This document shows positions 39,747 to 46,458 of a DNA stretch of 64,000 bases, one piece after another. Position 1 is the first letter of the stretch. The number at the start of each line of letters is the position of its first letter. Source of the stretch: Patescibacteria group bacterium (lineage in GTDB: Bacteria > Patescibacteriota > Patescibacteriia > 2-12-FULL-60-25); assembly GCA_018830865.1 (NCBI GenBank), contig JAHJRN010000019.1, positions 24,292 to 88,291 on the forward strand, read 5' to 3'. Under the pieces are notes generated by a model, which saw only the letters and a program-made list of their open reading frames with translations, did not search any database and was not told where the DNA came from. Made by a program: the position numbers and the translations under genes.

Positions 39747-41036
39747 ATGACGCCCCCGACCATCACCCGACTCCCGGGCGCGCGCGTCGAACTCACGTTC
39801 GTCGTGACGCCTGATGAAGCCCGTCCGTATCTCGAACAGGCCGCCATCGACCTCCAGACGAACAAGCCTATCCAAGGATTCCGTCCGGGCAAGGCCCCCT
39901 ATGAGGAAGTCGCTAAAGCCTTCGGCGAGATGCGCGTCTACGAGACCGCCCTCGAACGCATCGTGCGTGCACGGTATGTGAAGACCGTGCTCGACGAGGG
40001 CATCGAAACCATCGGCTCGCCGGCCATCTCGGTGGGTACGCTCGTCCCGGGGCAGGACATCGCGTTCACCGTGACCGCGCCCATCATGCCGACGGTCCTC
40101 ACGCTCGCGCCGTATGACGCGCCCATCGTCACACGGACCGTCCGCCCCGTGAAGGACACCGACGTCGACACGGTCCTTGAGGACCTCCGGAAGATGCGAC
40201 GGCAGGAGGTCGCCGCGGATCATCCCGTGACGAAGGACGGCATGGCCCTCATCAACCTCGAGATGAAAAAGGACAGCGTCCCGCTCGAGGGCGGTTCGAC
40301 GACGGACTATCGAATCTACATGGAGGAGCCCCACTATATCCCGGGCTTCACCGACCACATCCTCGGCCTGTCGAAGGGGGATGAAAAGACCTTCACGGTC
40401 ACGTTCCCGAAGGACCACTACCAGAAGCATCTCGCTGGGCAAGAAATCGCATGCTCCATCAAGATCGACGACGTCTTCGACATCGTCCTGCCCACGGTGG
40501 ATGACGCGTTCGCACAGGGGCTCGGTATGGAGACCGTAGCCAAACTTCATGAGACGCTACGTGAAAACCTCGAGAAGGAATCGCTTCAGAAGGCGGACGA
40601 ATCGGCGGAAATCGAGCTGCTCGAGAAGATCGTGCGTGGCTCGAAATTCAGCGATGTCCCGGAACTGCTCGTGAACGAGGAGGTGCGCCGAATGTTCCAC
40701 GAACTCGAGCATGCGGCCGAACATCAGGGTATGAACATGGGCGATTACCTCAGCCAGCTCAAGAAGACGGCGGATGAAATCAAGATGGACATGGTGCCGC
40801 ATGCCATTGAAAGGGTGCAGACCGCGGTCATGATCAAGGACGTCGCCAAGCGCGAGGCCGTGACGGTCGATGATGCGGATGTCGACGCGGAAATCGATCG
40901 CATCCTCTCGGGCGTCAAGGACGTTGAGACGCGCGAACGCGTCTCGTCGCCGGACTACCGCGAGTACGTGACGGCGCAGATGCGCAACCGCAAGACGCTC
41001 GACCTGCTCAAATCGAAGGCTATCAAGGACACATAG
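39747..41036 (+). CDS. tig: Trigger factor
   Basis: A 429-residue ribosome-bound chaperone and peptidyl-prolyl isomerase. The N-terminal ribosome-binding domain has the signature KPIQGFRPGKAPYEEV, near GFRxGxxP. The central FKBP-like domain spans about residues 150-245, with IPGFTDHILGLSKGDEKTFTVTFP. A long helical C-terminal arm follows. Length is typical. No ClpP/ClpX genes follow; the next gene is a phosphatase. A TATCGT hexamer lies 10 nt before the ATG, and a strong terminator follows the stop. Confidence 0.93.
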   Translation: MTPPTITRLPGARVELTFVVTPDEARPYLEQAAIDLQTNKPIQGFRPGKAPYEEVAKAFGEMRVYETALERIVRARYVKTVLDEGIETIGSPAISVGTLVPGQDIAFTVTAPIMPTVLTLAPYDAPIVTRTVRPVKDTDVDTVLEDLRKMRRQEVAADHPVTKDGMALINLEMKKDSVPLEGGSTTDYRIYMEEPHYIPGFTDHILGLSKGDEKTFTVTFPKDHYQKHLAGQEIACSIKIDDVFDIVLPTVDDAFAQGLGMETVAKLHETLRENLEKESLQKADESAEIELLEKIVRGSKFSDVPELLVNEEVRRMFHELEHAAEHQGMNMGDYLSQLKKTADEIKMDMVPHAIERVQTAVMIKDVAKREAVTVDDADVDAEIDRILSGVKDVETRERVSSPDYREYVTAQMRNRKTLDLLKSKAIKDT

Positions 41037-41038
41037 AG

Positions 41039-41068
41039 GAAAACGCCCCGCCACACGGGGCGTTTTCG
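41039..41068 (+). terminator. Terminator of tig
   Basis: AAAACGCCCCG-CCACA-CGGGGCGTTTT. Perfect stem with flanking A and T runs. Confidence 0.85.
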
Positions 41069-41091
41069 TTTCCGGTGTGTATACTGGCCTC

Positions 41092-41907
41092 ATGCGCTCC
41101 ACCACCTCTGCCTATGAATCCGTCGGTACGAAGGCCATGCTCGCTGCGGAACAGGTCCTGCTCAAGATGTACGACCGCACGAAGGCGCCTGCTTTCGGCT
41201 TCAAGGCACATCGTGAAATCGTGACATCCGCGGACCGTGCGGCGAACCGCGCCATCCTCCCCGTCCTGCGTGCGGGAACCCCCGGATTCGACATCCTGTC
41301 GGAGGAGGGGTCACCTCGGACGCGATCGCGCTGGCGATGGATCGTGGATCCGCTCGACGGGACGACGAACTACGCGGCACGCATCCCGCTCTGGGGCATC
41401 TCCATCGCCCTCGCACATGGCGACGATATCATCCTCGGCCTCATCTCCCTTCCCGCGCTCGGTGAGCGGTATGTAGCTCGTACAGGTCATGGCGCGTGGC
41501 GCTCCTTCGTCGATGCACAGGGCAAGACTTCGACACCGAAGCGCCTGCGCGCGGCAAAGACGACGGCGCTCCGCGATGCGCTCGGCCTCGCATGTTTCGG
41601 ATACGTCGCGGCGAACAAACGTGCGCTGATGTCCATCGAACCGATGCTTGCCTACCGTTCCCGCTCGCTTCGTCATCTCGGAGCTGCGGTCGTTGAGTCG
41701 TCATGGGTCGCATCCGGCCGTGCGGACTACTCGATCCTGACCGGTGTCCGGTCATGGGACATCGCCGCCGGCGTGCTGCTCGTGCGTGAAGCCGGCGGAA
41801 AGGCGCTGACGCTCAAAGGGAAAGAATGGACACAGAAGGAGAAGCGCATCATCTTCACGGCACCTGGCGTCGAACGCAGCGTCGTCGCCGTCACGCGTCG
41901 CGTATGA
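41092..41907 (+). CDS. Inositol monophosphatase family protein
   Basis: A 271-residue Mg2+-dependent phosphatase. The metal-site signatures are visible: the Glu pair in ILSEEGSP, WIVDPLDGTTNYAARIP (DPxDGT) at about residues 83-98, and SWDIAAGVLLVREAGG (WDxAAG). Substrates may be inositol phosphates, fructose 1,6-bisphosphate, PAP or similar; sequence alone does not decide. The ATG at 41092 lies 6 nt after TATACT (41080-41085), so the transcript is probably leaderless; the in-frame start at 41077 would lie within the promoter. The stop overlaps the DUF167 start (ATGA). Confidence 0.9.
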   Translation: MRSTTSAYESVGTKAMLAAEQVLLKMYDRTKAPAFGFKAHREIVTSADRAANRAILPVLRAGTPGFDILSEEGSPRTRSRWRWIVDPLDGTTNYAARIPLWGISIALAHGDDIILGLISLPALGERYVARTGHGAWRSFVDAQGKTSTPKRLRAAKTTALRDALGLACFGYVAANKRALMSIEPMLAYRSRSLRHLGAAVVESSWVASGRADYSILTGVRSWDIAAGVLLVREAGGKALTLKGKEWTQKEKRIIFTAPGVERSVVAVTRRV

Positions 41908-42176
41908 CGCGCCTCGTCGTGCGCGTCGTCCCGAACGCGAAGCGCTCCGAATCCGCCGAGCGACGCGACGGCGCGTGGATCATTCGTCTCGCGGCCCCGC
42001 CCGTCGAAGGAAAAGCGAACAAGGAACTCCTCTCGTTTCTTGCGGAGACACTGGATGTCACGCCAAGCGCCATCTACATCGTCAAAGGACATGGCTCGCG
42101 CCTGAAGACGCTCGACGTTCCAATGTCGCAACCGGATATCGAGGAAGCGCTCAAGATAAAACCGCCGTCTCCATGA
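41904..42176 (+). CDS. DUF167 (YggU) family protein
   Basis: A 90-residue alpha/beta protein. The hallmark segment is VRVVPNAKRSESAE, then IRLAAPPVEGKANKELLSFLAETL and IVKGHGSRLKTL. Structures of homologues are known but the function is not. The ATG at 41904 overlaps the phosphatase stop as ATGA, indicating translational coupling. The stop codon lies within the downstream terminator hairpin. Confidence 0.92.
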   Translation: MTRLVVRVVPNAKRSESAERRDGAWIIRLAAPPVEGKANKELLSFLAETLDVTPSAIYIVKGHGSRLKTLDVPMSQPDIEEALKIKPPSP

Positions 42177-42187
42177 CGGCGGTTTGC
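42155..42187. terminator. Bidirectional terminator between DUF167 and the 42189 gene
   Basis: AAACCGCCGTC-TCCAT-GACGGCGGTTT, with A and T runs on both sides, serves two converging transcripts. Confidence 0.8.
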
Positions 42188-42188
42188 G

Positions 42189-42626
42189 TTAGGCGTCCAG
42201 ACGGACGGCAAGGAACCAATACCCCTCCTCGACTTCGATTTCGTCGATCTGAACGACCTTGAGTCCGCGCGTCGTTCCGTTTCCCCAGAGACAGGGGACG
42301 TAGACGCTTTGTCCAATCATCATCCTGGAACCGAGCGCGAGAATCTGCACCCCTCGCTGGATGTCGGGATACTGCCGCGCGAACCCGAGCAGTTCTTCAT
42401 ATCTGCCACTGCGCTGGGCACGCTTACGGAAGCGCTCCAGGATATCCTGCTGGCGCATTGGGCGTCCGAGCACTTCGAGGATACATGGAATCGTCTGGCG
42501 ATCCTCCATGTAACCGATGATCTGCTCGAACTGCGCGCCTCCGATGACAGCGAACACGTCATCGAACTCCGAGGCGATTTCATCGAATGATGGCTGCCTC
42601 TGTAATGGGCAGACAGGAAAGAGCAT
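42189..42626 (-). CDS. Hypothetical cytoplasmic protein, shares C-terminal domain with 11768-12451
   Basis: A 145-residue protein starting MLFPVCPLQRQPSF. The ATG at 42626 has AAGGAG 8 nt upstream; a GTG at 42635 is the alternative. The N-terminal half is helical (FDDVFAVIGGAQFEQIIGYM, RFRKRAQRSGRYEELL). The C-terminal 50 residues share a pattern with the 11768-12451 product: ALGS, then a short strand, GR or RGL, ID, E and FLxVRxDA. Unknown function. Both genes are monocistronic, carry real Shine-Dalgarno sequences and end in strong terminators. Confidence 0.7.
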   Translation of the reverse strand: MLFPVCPLQRQPSFDEIASEFDDVFAVIGGAQFEQIIGYMEDRQTIPCILEVLGRPMRQQDILERFRKRAQRSGRYEELLGFARQYPDIQRGVQILALGSRMMIGQSVYVPCLWGNGTTRGLKVVQIDEIEVEEGYWFLAVRLDA

Positions 42627-42686
42627 GCTCACCACTCCTTATTTGCTGGGGTCGCTCGTCGATGCTAGCAAACAACGTGCCAACGC

Positions 42687-42941
42687 TCAAGGGACCGGGT
42701 CAAAACCACCTTTCGTCCATGGATTACACCGCATGATGCGCCATCCCGTCAGGAGAGACCCCTTGAGCAGGCCATGTTTGCCGAGAACGGCGTGACCATA
42801 TTCTGAACAGGTCGGGTGAAAGCGACAGACCGGGGCACGCAAAACCTTCGACAACGGTCCATGGTCCGGCGATAGGGTGCGCTGATAGAGTCGGATCATC
42901 CCCTGACCGAAACGACGGGGAAGTTGATAAACATGCATCAT
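42687..42941 (-). CDS. yidD: Membrane protein insertion efficiency factor YidD
   Basis: An 84-residue small membrane-associated protein helping YidC-dependent insertion. The diagnostic sequence is complete: [34 protein letters not shown] and [19 protein letters not shown] with the conserved Cys residues. Its ATG (42941) overlaps the rnpA stop (ATGATG), preserving the ancestral order rpmH-rnpA-yidD. The yidC gene that usually follows is not adjacent; downstream is a strand switch to the 42189 gene, still on minus but unrelated. Confidence 0.95.
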   Translation of the reverse strand: MMHVYQLPRRFGQGMIRLYQRTLSPDHGPLSKVLRAPVCRFHPTCSEYGHAVLGKHGLLKGSLLTGWRIMRCNPWTKGGFDPVP

Positions 42942-43354
42942 GTTGCCTTCGATGTCCGTGCCTTCCGCTTTTCGGCCATACGCTTTGCGCGTGGGGACAT
43001 CGATGGTGGTTTGGACAGGGCTTCCGGCACCTTAGACAGCAATCGCTTCACCTCCTCAGTAAGCTCCATATGGGTCGCTCCAAGGGCGTCTGGCTTCAAA
43101 ATGAAGAGGATGTGGAGATTCTTCGGGGTTTCCGGCAGGACGTGTCGGCAGATAGCGCGAAAACGGCGCTTGATCCTATTCCTGTCGACGGCTCGCTTCC
43201 AGATTTTTGTCGAGGTGATGAAAGCGACCCTTGGGCCATCTTCTCCGCTCCGACGGATACGCATGGTGGCATACGGCCCAAAAACCGACCGTCCTTGGGT
43301 AGAAAGGTGACCAAAATCACGGGATGTTGTGAGTCGGTGCTGTCGGGGAAGCAT
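42938..43354 (-). CDS. rnpA: Ribonuclease P protein component
   Basis: A 138-residue basic protein that assists RNase P RNA in tRNA 5' maturation. Matches are the start [17 protein letters not shown], the central strand [11 protein letters not shown] and the RNR signature [18 protein letters not shown] at about residues 55-72. A basic low-complexity tail ([15 protein letters not shown]) extends the C-terminus. The rpmH gene lies 24 bp upstream. The partner RNA (rnpB) is not recognised in this window. Confidence 0.94.
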   Translation of the reverse strand: MLPRQHRLTTSRDFGHLSTQGRSVFGPYATMRIRRSGEDGPRVAFITSTKIWKRAVDRNRIKRRFRAICRHVLPETPKNLHILFILKPDALGATHMELTEEVKRLLSKVPEALSKPPSMSPRAKRMAEKRKARTSKAT

Positions 43355-43378
43355 GAAATATGAAGAAAAAACTCGATA

Positions 43379-43528
43379 TTATCGAGTTTTTCGAACCGTC
43401 AACTTCTTTCGACCCTTTGCACGACGCCGAGAGAGGACCTGTTGTCCATTCTTCGTCGACATTCGGGCGCGGAAGCCGTGAACCTTCAATCGCCGTCGCT
43501 TTTTCGGCTGATATGTACGCTTTGGCAT
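43379..43528 (-). CDS. rpmH: 50S ribosomal protein L34
   Basis: A 49-residue protein: [19 protein letters not shown], then [20 protein letters not shown] and [10 protein letters not shown], so nearly a third of it is Arg or Lys. It binds 23S rRNA in the large subunit. First gene of the rpmH-rnpA-yidD cluster, divergent from dnaA, a hallmark of the bacterial origin region. A promoter TTGCCA-N17-GATACT lies upstream. Confidence 0.95.
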   Translation of the reverse strand: MPKRTYQPKKRRRLKVHGFRARMSTKNGQQVLSRRRAKGRKKLTVRKTR

Positions 43529-43556
43529 GCTGCGACTTCATTAATCAGTAGGACAA

Positions 43557-43585
43557 AGTATCGCACGTACATCCATTTTTGGCAA
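43557..43585 (-). promoter_or_regulatory. Promoter of the rpmH operon
   Basis: TTGCCA (43585-43580) and GATACT (43562-43557) with 17-bp spacing; leader about 20 nt. Confidence 0.55.
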
Positions 43586-43599
43586 GTATCTGGGCTTTT

Positions 43600-43671
43600 C
43601 CCTCCTATATATCCACCTTCTATCCACATGTTTGACATGTACCACACGCACTGTTGATAATTGACGCACTT
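43600..43671 (+). promoter_or_regulatory. dnaA: dnaA promoter with DnaA-box-like sites
   Basis: TTGACA (43632-43637) and GATAAT (43656-43661) with 18-bp spacing, 10 nt before the dnaA ATG. Just upstream are CTATCCACA (43620-43628), one mismatch from a DnaA box, and TATATCCAC. The sites suggest DnaA autoregulation or origin function. Confidence 0.6.
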
Positions 43672-45069
43672 ATGGACTTCACAGAAACGTGGCAAGCGGC
43701 GCTCGGAGAGCTGGAGCTCACGCTCTCAAAAGCAAATTTTACGACGTGGTTCAAAAACACGTTCATCTCCTCAACGGAAGATGGAAAGGTCGTCGTCTGC
43801 GTCCCAAACACCTTCACGAAGGCCTGGCTCGAGAAAAAATATCACGATGCGGTCGTCCGGGCCCTCCGAAATGTCACGAACAACACGATCCGAGAAGTCT
43901 GCTACAAGGTAGAGGTCAAAAATACGACCCTCATTCCGAATTTTCAGAGAGAAGAACCGGCGACGAGCGCAGATTTCCGCGATTCCGCATCGTTCCAGCA
44001 GGAGCGGGCGCCCACTTCAGACTCACCAACTGAAACGGGCCTGAACCCGCGTTACACCTTTGAATCCTTCGTCGTAGGAAAAGCGAATGAGATGGCGCAC
44101 GCGGCAGCTATCGCCGTCGCGACAAAACCCGGAGAAAACTACAATCCGCTATTCATTTACGGGGGTTCCGGCCTCGGAAAAACACATCTTCTGCATGCAA
44201 TCGGTCGTCATATCAAGGCCACGAACCCGACAAGCCGCATCTTATACGTCACGAGCGAGACGTTCACGAACCAATTCATCCAAGCTATCCGCGGCGGGCA
44301 AGGAAAGGACTTTATGGAAGCCTATCGGAACGTCGACGTCCTGCTCGTCGATGACATCCAGTTCATCTCAGGCAAAGAAAGTACGCAGGGCGAATTTTTC
44401 CATACGTTCAACGCCCTACATCAAGCAAACAAACAAATCGTCCTCACGTCGGACCGGTCGCCGAAGGATATTCAGGCGCTCGAGAGCCGTCTCATCACAC
44501 GCTTCGAGTGGGGCATGATTACGGACGTCTCCAGCCCGGACTTCGAGACGCGCGTCGCCATCCTCGAGGCAAAGACGCGGGAAAAGGGAATGACGCTTGG
44601 GAATGAGGTGCTCCGGTACATTGCCGGGACCATCCAATCGAACGTCCGTGAGCTAGAGGGCGCCCTGAACAAGATTCTCGCTTACCATCAATTCAAGAAC
44701 ATCGCGCCGACGCTCGAATCGGTCCAGGCACACCTCCAAAGCTACTTGCCGAGCGTCCCGAAACGGACCGTGACGCCGCGTCGTCTCATGGATATCGTCA
44801 CAGGATACTTTGACATCACGCACGAGGAGCTCCTCGGAAAAAGTCGCGAACAGCGCCTAGCCCATCCACGACAAATCGTGATGTACCTGCTGCGGCATGA
44901 AGCAAAATGCTCTTTTCCGGCAATCGGTGAACAGGTGGGTGGACGTGACCACACGACCGCCATGCACGCCTGTACGAAAATCGCGGATCTCCTGAAGAGG
45001 GACGATCTCGTGAAGCGAGACTTATCCGTCATCCGTGAAAAACTCTACTCCGCCGGAAACTCGGGATAA
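43672..45069 (+). CDS. dnaA: Chromosomal replication initiator protein DnaA
   Basis: A 465-residue initiator that binds DnaA boxes and opens the origin. Domain I covers about residues 1-85 (FTETWQAALGELELTLSKANFTTWF in overlapping pieces). A short linker follows. The AAA+ domain has GGSGLGKTHLLHAIG (Walker A), VLLVDDIQFI (Walker B) and the arginine-finger region ESRLITRFEWG. Domain IV carries the box-recognition helix GGRDHTTAMHACTKI. The ATG at 43672 starts MDFTETW; a possible earlier start would lie in the promoter. dnaN follows 210 bp downstream. Confidence 0.97.
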   Translation: MDFTETWQAALGELELTLSKANFTTWFKNTFISSTEDGKVVVCVPNTFTKAWLEKKYHDAVVRALRNVTNNTIREVCYKVEVKNTTLIPNFQREEPATSADFRDSASFQQERAPTSDSPTETGLNPRYTFESFVVGKANEMAHAAAIAVATKPGENYNPLFIYGGSGLGKTHLLHAIGRHIKATNPTSRILYVTSETFTNQFIQAIRGGQGKDFMEAYRNVDVLLVDDIQFISGKESTQGEFFHTFNALHQANKQIVLTSDRSPKDIQALESRLITRFEWGMITDVSSPDFETRVAILEAKTREKGMTLGNEVLRYIAGTIQSNVRELEGALNKILAYHQFKNIAPTLESVQAHLQSYLPSVPKRTVTPRRLMDIVTGYFDITHEELLGKSREQRLAHPRQIVMYLLRHEAKCSFPAIGEQVGGRDHTTAMHACTKIADLLKRDDLVKRDLSVIREKLYSAGNSG

Positions 45070-45279
45070 CCCCTGCCCCCTCGGTGCATATCAAGGGGAT
45101 CTTTCAACACCGCACCCACCCCACTCCACAGGTCTCCCCATAGAAGTCCCAGTCGCTGTGGAATATAAAACGTCAAAAGGGGCTGTTACGCAGTGTCTCC
45201 CGGTCCTTTCCCCACCTTCAACACCCCCTACTGCCCCTTCTATTTCTTTCTTATCTACCTATTCTGAAGAGAGCGGACT
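45070..45279. other. dnaA-dnaN intergenic region
   Basis: A 210-bp gene-free spacer, pyrimidine-rich on the plus strand in its second half. It contains TGTGGAATA (about 45158), close to a DnaA box, and CCACAGG. No strong terminator or promoter is evident. It may contribute to the origin. Confidence 0.4.
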
Positions 45280-46416
45280 ATGAAGTTCACATGCACGCAG
45301 GAAAACCTGATCCAAGGGCTCACGATGGTGAGTCATGTCACGGGAAAAAACGTGAACCTTCCGATTCTCGGAAATGCACTCCTGAAGACGGAGAACGGAA
45401 ACCTTAAACTCTCGTCGACGAACCTTGAGATTGCCGTCAGCTGTCTCGTTAGGGGAAAGGTCGATCAGGAGGGCGAATATAGTATCCCGGCAAAATTGTT
45501 GATGGACTACGTCTCCCTTCTTCCTTCAGGGAAGGTCGAACTCACGTTGACGGAGGAGGGTCTCGAGATTGGTTCAAACGGGCAAGAGACGATCATCAAA
45601 GGGATGCCGGCAAATGAATTTCCTCTCCTACCAAAACTGTCGAAGGGTGAGGGATATAGACTATCGGCTCCAGAGTTGAAACTCGCATTAGGACAGGTGA
45701 CATTCGCAGCCTCGACATCGGAATCGCGTCCGGAGCTGATGGGTGTGGCGTGCTTTTTCGGAATCGGTGACGGGTCGAAGGAAGCGATCATCGCAGCCAC
45801 GGATTCCTATCGTCTCGCAGAAAGGAAGATGTCGCTCACAGGAGGCCCGAACCGCGAGTCTCGGACCATCGTGCCGGCTAGATCCATGATCGAGATTTCC
45901 CGCATCGTCTCCTCCTACAAAGATGACGTGAGCGAGAATACGGACGTCACATGGACGTTTACGGAGAATCAGCTTGTCGTGACCTTCGGGAATGTCGAAT
46001 TGGTCACACGGCTCATTGAGGGCACATTTCCACCCTATCAGGACATCATTCCCAAAGAATTCAAGACGGAGGCTGTGGTGCCTCGTTCTGAGCTCCAGAA
46101 GGCCGTCCGCGCTGCCAGTCTCTTCTCGCGACAGGGACTCTTCGATGTCCATCTGGCGTTCGATGCGGGTGCGGGGACCTGTTCGGTCGCATCAGCGGAC
46201 CAAGGGACCGGCAAGACCAAGACCGATGTGAAGGGGAACGTGACCGGCGCCGCCAACAAGGCCACGCTGAACTATCGATATGTAATGGACGGCCTCTCGG
46301 CCATGCAGACAGAGAATGTACGCATCGTCCTTATCGACGACAATAATCCGATTCTCCTCCTTCCGGAATCGGCTGGTGAGGCCTATCGTTATCTCGTCAT
46401 GCCGATTCGGCAATGA
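45280..46416 (+). CDS. dnaN: DNA polymerase III subunit beta (sliding clamp)
   Basis: A 378-residue processivity clamp; two copies form a ring around DNA. Matches are the start MKFTCTQENLIQGLTMVSHVT, LPILGNALLKTENG, the domain I/II segment LLPSGKVELTLTEEG, and the C-terminal LLPESAGEAYRYLVMPIR, normally P-M-R at the end of the clamp. Three repeated clamp domains of about 125 residues are evident. Position directly after dnaA is ancestral. A bidirectional terminator follows. It would work with holA and polA products near 52-55 kb. Confidence 0.96.
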   Translation: MKFTCTQENLIQGLTMVSHVTGKNVNLPILGNALLKTENGNLKLSSTNLEIAVSCLVRGKVDQEGEYSIPAKLLMDYVSLLPSGKVELTLTEEGLEIGSNGQETIIKGMPANEFPLLPKLSKGEGYRLSAPELKLALGQVTFAASTSESRPELMGVACFFGIGDGSKEAIIAATDSYRLAERKMSLTGGPNRESRTIVPARSMIEISRIVSSYKDDVSENTDVTWTFTENQLVVTFGNVELVTRLIEGTFPPYQDIIPKEFKTEAVVPRSELQKAVRAASLFSRQGLFDVHLAFDAGAGTCSVASADQGTGKTKTDVKGNVTGAANKATLNYRYVMDGLSAMQTENVRIVLIDDNNPILLLPESAGEAYRYLVMPIRQ

Positions 46417-46425
46417 GAAGAAACG

Positions 46426-46458
46426 AAGACCCCGCTCATCGAGGCGGGGTCTTTTTTA
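46426..46458. terminator. Bidirectional terminator between dnaN and the PBP gene
   Basis: AAGACCCCGC-TCATCGA-GGCGGGGTCTTTTTT. The stem overlaps the stop codon of the PBP gene. Confidence 0.85.
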
